DNA of 64,000 bases from Umbelopsis ramanniana AG (taxonomy: Eukaryota; Mucoromycota; Umbelopsidomycetes; Umbelopsidales; Umbelopsidaceae): NCBI RefSeq assembly GCF_025399195.1, contig NW_026252115.1, positions 62,001 through 126,000 on the forward strand, read 5' to 3'. The position numbers were made by a program, and so were the translations under genes. Within the stretch, counting starts at the first letter, position 1; each line of letters begins with the position of its first letter. Shown piece after piece: positions 1 through 15,878 of the stretch. A model generated the notes under the pieces. The model searched no databases. It was not told where the DNA came from and saw only the letters and a program-made list of their open reading frames with translations.

Positions 1-551
1 TTCATATTATTCCAAAGTTACTGAATACATCGGAATTGCATGGCGGGATTCTTACTCACTGCATCACAAATGGTAATATGTTCTCCATGAAAGGTTTTTT
101 CGACAATTTTCGAGCTGCCAACATTTAGCTTTTTGACCCCACAAATCTCAAAAATAAGTGTCGATAGAATGCGAACATACCTACCAAATGATAGAAACCA
201 TTCAATAATCGGCTATACATGTTTATTGTGACTATCCTCCAAGACAGCAGGAGATGAATTGTCGATATCTACAGGAGCACGAAGATACCATGATGAGCCA
301 CTTTTCTGCCCGACGACAGGCACACGAAAGCTGCGATAGCCAAAACGTGAAAAGATCATTGCAAACAATAAAGTAGTATCAATTTAACTTTAGGTGTAGA
401 AGCGGAGTCGGGCCGCGTTCAGAACTTATCTCAGCTGTAAAAGAGCAATCATTTTATCACATGAGTTCGTCATTTCGACCTTATGGGCTAATAATACATT
501 GCTTTGGTTTATTGGAATATGAGTTGCTACTATCATTCATTTAATTACAGT
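1..551. other. Intergenic, 3' flank of the SDR gene
   Basis: AT-rich sequence downstream of the minus-strand SDR gene. I see no coding run with splice-consistent flanks and no RNA gene. It may hold the 3' UTR of the SDR and part of a gene lying outside the window. Confidence 0.5.
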
Positions 552-1310
552 TTATCCAAACAAAAGACCGCCATTCGTGTTGAGAACATCACCGGTGATG
601 CGTTGACTGGCAGGACTAGCAAGGAAGAGAATGACACCGACCATATCCTCGACCGACGAAAAGTCTTTGTATGGGGCTTTCTGAAGATTTTCTTTCAAAC
701 CAGCACGAACTTCATCGGGTAGTGCAAGAAACATGTCGGTAGTCACTGGTCCAGGTGAGATGGTGTTGCTAGTGATGTTCTTGGGGCCGAGCTCCTGAGC
801 CCAGACACGAGACAAAGATTCAAGTGCTGCCTTAGATGCAGAATAGATGGATAAACCAGGCAGACCATTTCTTGCCGCTACAGAAGAGACATTGATAACG
901 CGTCCAAAGTCTTGAAGATGAGGAGTACTTTCTTTGATTAATAGAATGGGTCCGCGTACATTGACTTTGTATACATTGTCAGCGCTCTCGGCATCAGCCT
1001 GATCGATGGTTTGCATCAAGGATACAGCAGCGTTATTCACAATGATATCAATTTTGCCAAACGCTTTGATGGTCTCATCCACAATTTTTTTGGGTCCAAG
1101 TTCATCGCCTACATCCGCTTGAACGGCAATAGCTTGTCCTCCATTATCCTTGATCTGCTTGACTAGATTTGTAGCCCGGTCTTCAGATGCGGTATAGTTG
1201 ATAACAACATAAGCGCCTTGCTCAGCAAAAGCTTTGACAACGCCTTCGCCAATGCCTCGTGTTCCGCCAGTGACAATGGCAACTTTGCCTTGAAGTGTTT
1301 TAGCAGCCAT
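552..1310 (-). CDS. Short-chain dehydrogenase/reductase (FabG-like)
   Basis: Single-exon protein of 252 residues. It is a classical SDR: the Rossmann cofactor motif TGGTRGIG lies near residue 13, the NNAA motif near residue 90, and the catalytic Ser and YxxxK are seen in VSSVAARNG...YSASKAA. The C-terminus ends in the usual ITGDVLNTNGG loop. These enzymes reduce or oxidise alcohols and ketones with NAD(P)H. The closest general relatives are 3-oxoacyl-ACP reductase-like and glucose dehydrogenase-like fungal SDRs, and the substrate cannot be read from the sequence. The ATG at 1310 (MAAKTLQGK) is chosen because the fold starts directly after it; a 20-residue upstream extension in frame does not look like protein. 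Confidence 0.9.
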   Translation of the reverse strand: MAAKTLQGKVAIVTGGTRGIGEGVVKAFAEQGAYVVINYTASEDRATNLVKQIKDNGGQAIAVQADVGDELGPKKIVDETIKAFGKIDIIVNNAAVSLMQTIDQADAESADNVYKVNVRGPILLIKESTPHLQDFGRVINVSSVAARNGLPGLSIYSASKAALESLSRVWAQELGPKNITSNTISPGPVTTDMFLALPDEVRAGLKENLQKAPYKDFSSVEDMVGVILFLASPASQRITGDVLNTNGGLLFG

Positions 1311-1877
1311 GATTGAGAGATAAATGTGAGAAGTGTGAAGGTATTGGTTTGTTAACTGAAAGGAAGACAAAATTCTCTCTATATATACAGAATTAAAGCT
1401 AGATGACCTCCTGGATCATTAATAATGTTTGAGATGGCTTCTGTAAACATCCATGGAGTAGCACATACCTGATCTGTATGCATTACTGGAACGTTCGATG
1501 AAAGGTTTTGTCAGCGGAAGGTGATAGTGTTAATTTGCTGAATTGACTAAGCACGGCCCGGACATTTGATATCCGAGAAATTTTTGGTTGCATGTTATCG
1601 TGCCTCAAAGGGGAAATATTACCACCAGCATCATCCTACTGTAGGCATTTCTAATCGCTTCGTCTTTATCTACCATACAGTAATGAGTTGACATCGCATC
1701 AAGAGCGTGCTTATTATTACTGGAGCATCGATCGTTCCTGAGCACAAACGGATTGCAGGAAGCATTTATCACCACATCATAAACCACACCTCCGTTCTTT
1801 ATCAACAAAAACTCGTTACGGTGGAGATCAGAAAACATTATGAGGGTATTATTATTTTGGCTGAGCTCTAGCATACT
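1311..1877. other. Intergenic between SDR promoter and DCN1 3' end
   Basis: Promoter side of the SDR gene and 3' flank of DCN1. A minus-strand open frame at 1605-1874 (89 codons) has no recognisable domain and overlaps the expected DCN1 3' UTR, so it is not called. Confidence 0.45.
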
Positions 1878-3058
1878 CTACGAACTATGAGGTACCACAA
1901 ATATAGGCTGATTAATATATCGCCTGTTAGGATGGATCCATTGAAGAAAAAACTTACTTCATCAATTAACACAGGCCATGCACCTTCCGCATCATGATTA
2001 CTGAGTTCAGTATCGGCTTGCTTGGAGAAATCCAAAAGCTGCAACGTATGATCCAGGTGGTATGAGACAACATTATAATAAGCGATACCCCATCGTGGGT
2101 GGTAAAATCATTCAATAGGTATCAAACTTACCAAATTCCATGTATCTCTAGATATAGCTTTACCGTGTTGTTCCTATATAGTCTGACCGAGTTAGCCAAT
2201 GCAGGCATATTTACTGCCATGCCGTACCTGAACCACACTGACACCGAGCTTACCTCAATGAATTTAATCCACAAGTCCAAATGTTCAAATCGACCCTGAA
2301 GTAACAATCGCCACAACTCAACCGCCGCCTCGAGAGCTAAAATTTATAAAGTAAGACGACAGTGTAATAACCTTAGATAAGAACGCGTACTTACAAAGAC
2401 TCTTCTGACCGGCTTGTTTGCCAAACTTAAAGGCGTAAAGGTAAATCTCCTTAAAATGAGCTTCGTCGTCATCCATCCACTGCCTGAAGGTTGATATGGC
2501 ATTCTTCATTTTATCAAGGGTATCACATCGTAATTTGAGCCAGCCTTCTACAAAGCCAGATTGGGTAAATTCAGCCATCCTCTCGGAACCAAGATGATGG
2601 GATAGCACGAGGAATTCAATTTGAGTGGGCTCCAGTCCCAAATCTTCACAGAACTGCATTGTGCCGTCTATGCCGATGATGTCCTGGTCATCGTCTGGAA
2701 GCGATGCCATGAAGGCGGATGGTTAGTCAAACTTGACACACCCACCGGAGAGTGTGGGTCGCTTACCTTTATACTTTTCAAAAATGCTATGTAGCTGCCG
2801 AACGTCACAGGTTTCCTTAGATACAAACAGAGCCTCTTTGCCGTTTGCGTCAAAAAATGAGTTGACAGCAGTTTCCAAACTCCAGTTTGTTTTTCGCAGC
2901 CGCCGTATGGCTTCTTTATCACTATGGAGGAGAATGAGACAGAATGATCGACGCAAAGGTGAGTAAATTTTGACTTACCTCACCGAGGTGAATGCAATGA
3001 ATTGTTGTACTTTCTCCAGTTGAGATGCTTTCAATCCAGCCTTATGAAGAGCATGCAT
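1878..3058 (-). CDS. DCN1: DCN1-like neddylation E3 co-factor
   Basis: Seven-exon gene for the scaffold E3 that promotes NEDD8 transfer to cullins. Exon 1 (from 3058, MHALHKAGLKASQLEKVQQF) and exon 2 give the N-terminal UBA-like domain (EAIRRLRKTNWSLETAVNSFF). The potentiating-neddylation (PONY) domain follows: GIDGTMQFCEDLGLEP, FKEIYLYAFKFGKQAGQKSL, LEAAVELWRLLLQGRF and LDLWIKFIE. Two short C-terminal exons add EQHGKAISRDTWNL and LLDFSKQADTELSNHDAEGAWPVLIDE, the signature region that binds cullin. These small exons are missed by simple ORF calling. The last exon (PIFVVPHSS then stop near 1878) is the least certain part. The order of blocks matches yeast and animal DCN1 throughout. Confidence 0.9.
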
Positions 3059-3616
3059 TAGTTAGATGAGATGGAGGCGAATGGAATGGGGAGTTGTCAT
3101 GATTATTTTTTTTACCAAAGGCGATGACATGATTTATAGCGAGTGGAGGACGAATGGGCGAGATAATTTTGGGCCTTCAGCGCTTGGGGGGAGATTATTT
3201 TGCCAAAAAAGGCAAATCTTGCCATGGTCAGTCTTGCGATTGCTTCTCAACTATTCGATATTGAATAACCAATTTTTGAGGCGTTTCATTCAAAAGCATC
3301 CTCTCAAGCGGTTCATCATGAGCACGGTTCAGAAGGTAGAAGACACCAAAGCAAACAAGCCAATTCATATGCAGCTGCGTCAGCCAAGAGGCTCGCTCTT
3401 CAACTCAGCCAATAATTTTTTTCACAGCAGGCGACTTTATTTTTATTTTCTTGTCGAGTTGATTCGTCCCCCCCCCCACACTCAAGCACCACACCCTTTT
3501 CCCCTTTTCCTCTGATTCTTGTTACTGTGTGTCATGCATTGTACGTGAACAGACCCTTCTTCCTACTTCCAATCCACGCAAACTCTCGTCGTCATCTGAG
3601 AATCATCTAGCCTGTC
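3059..3616. promoter_or_regulatory. Divergent promoter region, DCN1 / SH3 membrane protein
   Basis: A 558 bp spacer between two divergent starts. It has a pyrimidine-rich stretch with a run of C residues near 3469-3478 just upstream of the plus-strand gene, as often seen before fungal starts. No specific operator was recognised. Confidence 0.4.
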
Positions 3617-5401
3617 ATGCTCGTTGCCATTGTGATGTTAAGTGCATCCTGGCTGCCGAGTCTCATCACAGCTCAGCAGTGTATGAATCTACAATCGTCA
3701 CAGGCATGTCCAGCGTATCAGCAATACTATGTTAATATACCAGCCAATACTACAAACTACCCATGGCTTGCCACGGTCAGTGATGTGCCTGGATTTGATC
3801 AGGCACTGGTTCAATACGCCAATTCCACCCAAAACTATCTACAATTACTAGGATGTACCAACGGAGCCTATCCAACCTATATCCCGTACGCACGTTATTC
3901 ACTCTCCATGTTGTGCGAACAAATCATTCAAGATTCTCAAGAATGCAACGCTGTAAACAATTTATATCCCGGCCCTCTGTGCTCAGACACCTGCATGTCC
4001 TACGTTGCCAGTGTGGCGCAGATCACATCTAATACCAGTCTATGTCAACCAAGCGACCTTCGTACCTCGGAGCTGGCGGATTTAACGAATCGATGCTCCA
4101 CTTGGGATGGTTACAATGGCACTACGGCCAGAGGGTGTATTAGTGGAAGTGCAAATGAGCCATTGAATTGTGGTAAGTTTTTGTCAGGTTAGATACGGTC
4201 AGACAATGTTAGGGTTCCCCATCGGGGGGTCCGTCAACCGGTTGAATCGAAAGACAGCGAAACGTAGATTATGCAAACCCACAGCCTTACATGTGGCTGA
4301 TATTGTTTTCCTTCTTTTCCATCAGGCTTTCAAAATGACACGGCCACTGCTTGCGAATTCTGTCAAGAAAACAGCAGTAACTCATGCTGCCAATCCATCG
4401 TGGGATGTAACTACCACCATGGTTTATCAGCAGGCGCCATTGCTGGTATTGTCATTGGATGTGTGGCGGCTGTCACCGCGGCGGTGTTAATCTATTTTTG
4501 CTTTTGCCGCCGACCAAGGCGATTTCAAAAGGAGTTTCCTCCATACGTACCACCCCAATTCCAAAATCGGCATCAACGGTCCTTCAATGTTCTACGATCG
4601 GGTAGCAAGCAATCGTTGGTCGCCAGTTCTCCCTACGACCCTCAAACCGTCAGTACATCTTCCGTCCTACCAGAAGATACCACGCCGTTTACCCATGAAA
4701 TAGAGGAGTTTTATGTCGCCGTTCATCCTTATCCACCTCAAATTGTGGATGAACTGGAACTTCATGTGGGCGATGTGGTATGCTTAGCCATGATCTTTGA
4801 CGATGGATGGGGTCTTGGCTTCAATGTAAATACGGGTCTAAAAGGAGCCTTCCCATTGGTATGCGTGACGCCGGCGTCGCGTGAAGTTTTAGAGCAAGTG
4901 CTAATGGGAGAGGAAGAGGATACACAAGTTATGCATCATGTTAATAGCCACCGAAACGATGATACTTATTCCGACGCCGCAGCATATGGAAGTTACATGC
5001 TTCATCAGAACACCTTACCTTTAAGTCACAGTGAGAAACGAGTGTCTCAAGATAAACTGGAACTTAACATGGAACGTATCCGTGAAACGCTTAGACGTTC
5101 CATGAGTCTATCTCAGCATTCATCCCGACCTGTATCCTCGCAAACGTTGGCCTCCTCCTTGTCACATAGCAACACCATCCCCAAACGAACTGCTAGTATG
5201 CGATCCGCTCATACCAATCCTGGCAGTGCTCCAACGACACCCACCTCCCCCAATTCACCCATGTTTGGTATGACTCCATTATCCAACGCCTTACTGCGTT
5301 CAAGAAACTATCAACAAGATGATGATACCTATGAAATGCTCAACCAACATCGTCAACGCAACGGTAGTGTTGGAAGTAACAGCTGGATGCAATCTAGTTG
5401 A
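3617..5401 (+). CDS. Single-pass membrane protein, Cys-rich ectodomain and cytosolic SH3 domain
   Basis: Two exons (3617-4172 and 4326-5401) joined by a GT-AG intron. The order is: signal peptide (MLVAIVMLSASWLPSLITA); an extracellular part of about 190 residues with many cysteines and N-glycosylation sites (NTT, NST, NGT); a second Cys cluster encoded across the splice (CEFCQENSSNSCC); one transmembrane helix (AGAIAGIVIGCVAAVTAAVLIYFCF) followed by CRRPRRF as stop-transfer. An SH3 domain follows (EEFYVAVHPYPPQIVDELELHVGD ... DDGWGLGFN ... GAFPLVCVTP), then a Ser/Thr-rich tail. The layout recalls fungal cell-surface adaptors with cytosolic SH3 domains such as Fus1- or Sho1-like proteins, though the ectodomain is not one I recognise. 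Its role is inferred to be surface sensing or polarity. Confidence 0.85.
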
Positions 5402-6036
5402 GATATACTAAAATAGTCCCCCCATAATAATAATAAAAATAAAAAATGAATTTGAAGGCATGGTCAGAGCCAAAACACATCCTTTGTCCTTGTATCTCGG
5501 ATTTTTTATCTTTGGCCAATAGTGTTCATGTAATTTTCTCTTCCTACCAAGCGTTCGAGTCTTTAGGAATGTAAATGATATCATATACAACATTTTTAGT
5601 GCAGAAAGTGTCTCATTGGCTCCGCGCACGTAATAAATGCAAGGGCTCATGCGCACGCTTACCGTCACCTGTCTGAAACATCGTGTGTCAGAAGCGACCT
5701 ACAACGTTACTGACAGGTTTTGCTCTGCTCTGGTCGACGGCTAATTTAATTAAGAATGTATAACTAAGACGACTAGACAAGACATAAATGTCGTCAAGAA
5801 CGCTATTCGCTTCCTTCTAAGAATGCTCTTATACTTAAGACGGTCTTCTTACAGCGATGGAGGGTGGCAACCATGGGGTTACGGCTTCCAATCAAATAAC
5901 TCTCCACCGTCCGTCGTCTTTTTCGGGAGTCACGAGGTCACCTCACCTCACCCCGCTCGCTTCATACTGACTCAGACTAACCAATTTTTTTTTTCTTTAC
6001 CTCTTCTCAACCGTGCAAATGCAGCAGTAGCTGGTC
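5402..6036. other. Intergenic, promoter of HRI-like kinase
   Basis: 635 bp without a supported gene. It contains the 3' flank of the SH3 protein and a T-rich stretch (about 5985-5995) just upstream of the kinase start. Nothing else was recognised. Confidence 0.45.
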
Positions 6037-9209
<3,173 letters not shown>

Positions 9210-9519
9210 TTTTTTTCCGCTCCATCAAGTCTAAAGAGAACCAAAGCAGGATAACCATCCCCCCAAGAAAACCCGTCAAATAACAACAAAAAAATTGTAT
9301 ATAACCCTCATCATATCTTGCTATATAGTCGTTTCTGTTACTTTTTCTCCCCCACTTCTCTTTCGTTTAAATACTGTAGTAGTAACAAATTTATTATGGA
9401 AACAAAGATGGATTGTTTCAGCCCTTGGAAAGCGGTGGCTTATACGAGAGCCATTTGAAACGCTCGCTGCCTTGAAATTTTCAAATGCCACAGAGATTTT
9501 TTGTCACTGCTAGATCAAC
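9210..9519. other. Intergenic between HRI-like kinase and TRM8
   Basis: 310 bp with the kinase 3' UTR and the TRM8 promoter. Pyrimidine-rich, with no further feature seen. Confidence 0.4.
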
Positions 9520-10694
<1,175 letters not shown>

Positions 10695-10806
10695 ACTCAT
10701 TTGCCAAGCTTTTGCTTGTCAAAATAATAAAAAACTACGCACGCATAACATTTTTTAGGATTTTTTGTCTGTGCGGCGAACCATTTCCTCTCTTCCTCAT
10801 TCAATC

Positions 10807-11567
10807 ATGTCTGCCAAGACTGCACCGTCATTCAACCCTGAACAAATTGCCAGTGCTGCATCCACCGCTGCCAGTGCTGTTGCTTCCGATCCTCGTTTCG
10901 GTTTCCTCCACCGTCTCAGAAATGAACGTTTTGGTCAACTTCGACCCCTGAGTGAATTCTTTGACAGACACAGATTCAGTCTAACTACTTCATTCCAGAC
11001 CATCTCGCAAAGATGGAGGTAAGTCATGCTTTCAACTCTGACCTCCATCCTACCTTTGGCTAACCTCACTGGCTCTTAGCTACAACTTGCAATACTTCCA
11101 GAGCAACTACGCTATCATTGTTTTGGCCCTTTCCATCTATGCTGTGTAAGTTTTCCTTGTTGACCAGGCTTTCAAGCAGCCACTCATCCTTGATCTAAAC
11201 ATGTCTGTCCTTATAGTATCACTAGCCCTCTCCTCTTGTTCACCATTGCATTTATCTTTGGTGGCTTCTACTTGATCTCCCGCCAAGGTGGCCAGCCCCT
11301 CACTATCGGCGGCTCCGTTATTAGCCCCTCTACCATGTACGCTTTCTACGGTGGTGCTTCTTTGATCCTCCTCCTCTTCTCTGGCGCAACTGGCGCTATC
11401 TTCTGGATCATTGGTAAGTCCTTTTTCTGAACGCCATTCCATCCTCATGCTTTTCCTAACTTGACCTTTCATCATCAGGTGCTGCTGCTGTGATTGTCCT
11501 TGGTCACGCCGCTATGTTGGAGCCTGGTCTTGAAGGAGACTTTGCTAGCGGTCCCGTTCAAGTTTAA
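10807..11567 (+). CDS. PRA1 family protein (prenylated Rab acceptor, Yip3-like)
   Basis: Four exons (10807-11018, 11080-11145, 11217-11413, 11479-11567) give 187 residues. The PRA1 domain is recognised from RPLSEFFDRHRFS, YNLQYFQSNYAIIVLALSIYAV and the two hydrophobic hairpins that follow (SPLLLFTIAFIFGGFYLI, AFYGGASLILLLFSG..AIFWIIGAAAVIVLGHAAM). Family members sit in Golgi and endosomal membranes, bind prenylated Rab GTPases and help their membrane delivery. The ATG at 10807 is the first that gives the Ala-rich N-terminus continuous with the domain. It lies 112 bp from the end of TRM8 on the same strand. Confidence 0.93.
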
Positions 11568-12067
11568 GTCATCATCAATACCAAAAACAATTTTTAATAA
11601 TATAATGGGTGTAGAATACATTACTGTGCGTGAACGTGTTGGCTTCGTTGTTTATGTTTGAGCGGTTTGGCGCCATCCCCCAATATGAAGGATGCGGCGA
11701 GAATGGGTTATCATTGGTTAGAAAGCTTGAGACGCCATTGGCACCATTTGTCCCTTTTTCACCCTGGCTGCTCCCATCCACTGCAGCGGGTCGAACAAGA
11801 CAGTGTTTGCGCTTGCACGCGGTTGACGCTACATATGCAGGATGTTCTTCGCACAGGAGGTGGGTCGGATAATCCAAGGCTTTGGCTTTAATTTGGCCGT
11901 AGAAATGGAGCAGCCAGGCATGGAAGCCCATTTGGGATGCGGGTTTTTTTTTTATATTGTTCCTTTCTTTTCACCAATTCCTTTCTGCCATCATTTCGCT
12001 CAAGCATTCATCAGCCCCTCGCCATAATCGGCGTAGTAGCGTACCCCTTCACTTGCTGCATCCCGCT
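11568..12067. other. Intergenic between PRA1 gene and PSD2
   Basis: 500 bp. Several short open frames on both strands overlap each other and none matches a family. A run of T residues at about 11944-11953 precedes the PSD2 start. Confidence 0.4.
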
Positions 12068-15000
12068 ATGCGATCTCTAACTCAGCCTTGGAGGATCGTC
12101 AATAGGAACCAACGTCGCTCATCCCGACAAAGGACTCGAAGCTTGGAAAGGGAGCCCAAGGCCATTGAAGTAGATGAGCCTGCTGAATATGCTTTGGATG
12201 TTAAATTGAGGATCGTTATTGCTGGCGCTCGTGAGCTTCCTCTCAAAGAAAAGGTAAGAAATTTTTCTCACAATGACAACCTTCACGCATAATACCCCCT
12301 TTCTCCGCTCCATATGATTTTTTTTTCGTAACATACCTTCCTGTGACGTTTAGGCCAGCGGCGCATCTGTAGATACATTTGCTGTATTGTCATGCGGTGG
12401 TTCCATTCAACAAACTCAAGTCGTCAAAAACAGTATATCCCCGGAGTGGAATACCACATTTGAAATTCCCTTGACTAAAATTTCACCCAGACGCTTAGCC
12501 TCAGGTCTACTCGTCACGGTTTACGACAAAGACCGCTTCAAAAGCTCCTTTATTGGAAGACTTCACCTCCATTTTAATGAATTTTTCGACGGGACGCTCC
12601 AAGAAAACGTTCCCATTGCTTTTCATGATCCTAAAAATGAGGTAATGGACCGTACTCGCTTCTATATTTAGTATCCACCAGGACTAACCCCTTCCCACAG
12701 CCAAAATGGTATCCATTGAAAGATCGTAACGTAAGGCGCACACGATATCTTCGAAGAATTAAGTCGGTTCAGTCGGATTCGGTCAATGGCGAGATATGTC
12801 TTAAATACGGGCTGGTCGATGCCCATGGCTGGCAAGGGACTCGTTCCAGACAGGAGTGGCAAGAGTTTTGGGTTTCTCTTTTACAACGAACGAATACCCC
12901 CTCTAGCAAGCCAAAGGCAGCGGCTCGAAGGATCGAAAGAAGATTTTCATCTCGCTTATCATCCTCTGCCCCTGAAGCCAAAATCATTATACCCGGCTCC
13001 GGCCCTCCCAAGACCGCACTTTCTTACAGTGAACATGGCACACCCACCATAGGCGATTCCCCCGTCATAGACACGGACAGGAAAAAAAAGCGGTTACGTC
13101 GTCGTCGAAGGCGAGGACGAAGTAGAAGAGGCAGTGTCGTCAAGTTCTATGCTCCCGACGTGATGGGGGTCATGTTTGTGGAAGTGTCAAATGCCAAAGA
13201 CCTGCCTCCGGAACGAAATGGTATGTGATGATTGCTTGCCCAAGGGCCCGCCTTTTTTTTTCTAGTTATACTGATCCCACACTTAGTCATTCGAACCGGT
13301 TTTGATATGGACCCCTTTGTGGTGTTGTCTTTTGGCCGACATACGTTTAGAACAAGGGCTATACGGCATAATCTAAACCCTGTGTGGAATGAAAAACTGT
13401 TTTTCCACGTACGACATAGCGAACTCAAATACAACCTCAAATTTGCAATTTATGATAAGGACAAATTTTCCGGCAATGATTTTGTGGCGTGGCAAGAAAT
13501 GCCCGTGGTGGATATTATCTCAAAGTCCATGAGCCATGCTACCGAAGTCACCACCAATGAACAAGACCCTCAAGACATGATTGAGAAAGAAATGGATACC
13601 CACACCGTCGACTTGAAGATGGCGAATCGAGCCAAGTGGGAAGGCAAACACAGCCCTAGACTGTCTTTCCGGGCTAAATTCTTACCCTATACCACCATAC
13701 GCAAGATGTTTTTTATGGCTTTGGCCAAGCCTTACGATTTAGAAGGAAACGGCATGATGAATCGTCTGGGCGTTCAATCCATGCTTGAGAGCTTGGGAAG
13801 TAATATATCCGAAGCCACCGTCAATGGCTTTTGGGAGAGATGGGAGAAGTCACCGGAAACCGATGAGCTAACCATAGAAGAGCTGATTGAGTGTCTGGAA
13901 GAACATCTTTTGCGGGACCATAAGCTGTCACGACAACGCAGTCATACCACGCTTGTGAACGATGACTACTTTAGCCGACCGACCCGAACTTTCCATGATC
14001 GTGCAGAGAGCCCTTTCAATGATCTTCCAGGAACGTCCGATGACAGCAGCCCTGTCTTTTCTTCTGATGGAGGCGTGTTTTCCGATGGTCCCATCCTGTC
14101 TGACGGTGATATGTTCGCCGGCTTATCTGATTTTGAAGAGCTCTCGACAAATCTGACTGGACCGTTGTTCAACTATGATCGATTCATCGACAGTTTGCAG
14201 GACTCAGAATTGTCTGGGGAAGATGAGGTTGACATGGACGACACTGACGATGATGAAATTGATGATGAGCCATTGGCTGATGCAAATGGGGTTCAGCTTG
14301 GCGAGTACTCTCCTTCTGGCCCATTGACCGGCAGCGACGACGCGCAAAGCCTGAAGAGCATCAGCAGAGATTCCGTTGAAGAAAAGGTCATTCGTGTGAC
14401 CGAGTGTCCTGTTTGCCATCGTCCCAACCTTGCTCGAAAGCGACAAATGGATATCATTACTCATATTGCCACTTGTGCTGCGAATGACTGGACCACGGTA
14501 GATAGGTTCTTGATGGGAAACTTTGTCACTGAAGCCTATGCCCAAAGGAAGTAAGTAGTTCATCTGGTGAGGAAGGCCATGGTTAAAATTCACGCTGACC
14601 TCCACGTTTCAGATGGTTTGTCAAATTGGTTAGCAAAGTTGGGTATGGAAGATATTCATTAGGAACCGTAAGTGTCATAGGCATCCATTGTGGCTGGCCC
14701 ACCCCTGCTTTATTTTAATTTAATGCTCTCACCCTATAGAACAACGCAAATATCATTGTCCAAGACCGCCGAAGTGGTCAGCTTATTGAGGAAAGAATGA
14801 GTGTGTATGTACGCCTTGGTATGCGGTTACTGTACAAAGGAATGAAGACAAGCGTACAATCAAAGCGAGGTAAAAAAATTTTTTACGGTGGGAGGATGTT
14901 TTTCCCCACTACTTCATCAGATACTTAATCTCATTGTTCTTGCAGCCCAGCGAATTCTACTCAATATGACCATGCGCCAAGGTCGACGGTTTGATTCAAC

Positions 15001-15825
15001 GAAAAGTGCCCGTGAAATTCCCTCCTTCATCACCTTTCATAAATTGGATATGTCGGAAGTTCGTGATCCTCTCCACTCGTTCAAAACATTTAACCAGTTC
15101 TTCTATCGAAAACTGAGAGCCGGCGCTCGTCCATGCACCAATGCAAACGATCCAAAGACCATTGTGAGCCCTGCTGATTGCCGTATGCTGGCCTTTCCAA
15201 CCATAAACGATGCGACTCGCGTATGGATTAAAGGCATCAATTTCAGTGTTGGAAAGCTGCTAGGTGATCCTGACATGGGCAAACGGTATGAGGGAGGTGC
15301 ACTGGCTGTTTTCCGACTTGCCCCACAGGATTACCACAGGTACGCACACTTTTGAAGGTATTTTCAATAACATAGGATTTTGTGCTAAATTTTTATCCCA
15401 GATTCCATTCACCTGTCGACGGTGTCATATCAGCTGCAAAATACATCTCTGGCCAATTTTATACCGTCAATCCCATGGCTATTCGAACGACACTGGATGT
15501 ATTTGGCGAGAATGCACGTTCCGTCGTGTTCATTGACTCCCCGGAATTCGGACGTGTGGCCATGGTTTGCATTGGTGCCATGATGGTCGGTAGTATAGTC
15601 ATCACGGCTACACCAGGGTCAACCATCAAGCGCACGGACGAAGTCGGTTATTTTGCCTTTGGAGGCAGCACGCTCGTCTGTATATGGCCTCCTAATACTA
15701 CTCAATTTGATCAAGACCTGGTGGATAATTCAGCAACGGCACTGGAGAGTCTCGTTCGCGTAGGCGATCAGATTGGAAAGAAGAAGCCAGCCGTCAATGG
15801 AAGCGGACCATCGCACTCTAAATAA
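12068..15825 (+). CDS. PSD2: Phosphatidylserine decarboxylase proenzyme 2, C2 domain type
   Basis: Eight exons (12068-12253, 12354-12641, 12701-13220, 13287-14550, 14613-14667, 14740-14869, 14946-15339, 15402-15825) give 1086 residues. Domain order: first C2 domain (LRIVIAGARELPL, FAVLSCGGS, SPEWNTTFEI); a basic linker; second C2 domain (PFVVLSFGRHTFRTRAIRHNLNPVWNEKLFF); an EF-hand-like helical region; an acidic linker; a zinc-finger-like block (CPVCHRPN...HIATC); and the catalytic domain (FNQFFYRKLRAGARP, IVSPADCRM, RLAPQDYHRFHSPVDG). The autocleavage site that generates the pyruvoyl group is in FGGSTLV, replacing the classical LGST with a serine at the same place. It converts phosphatidylserine to phosphatidylethanolamine in endomembranes. 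Confidence 0.96.
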
Positions 15826-15878
15826 TAAAAAAAATTTATGGATCCGCTATTCCATCCATCCTTTCATCAGTGTTGATC

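Noticed and set aside
1605-1874. 89-codon minus-strand open frame downstream of DCN1
   Set aside because: No domain, no splice context, and it lies in the expected 3' UTR of DCN1.
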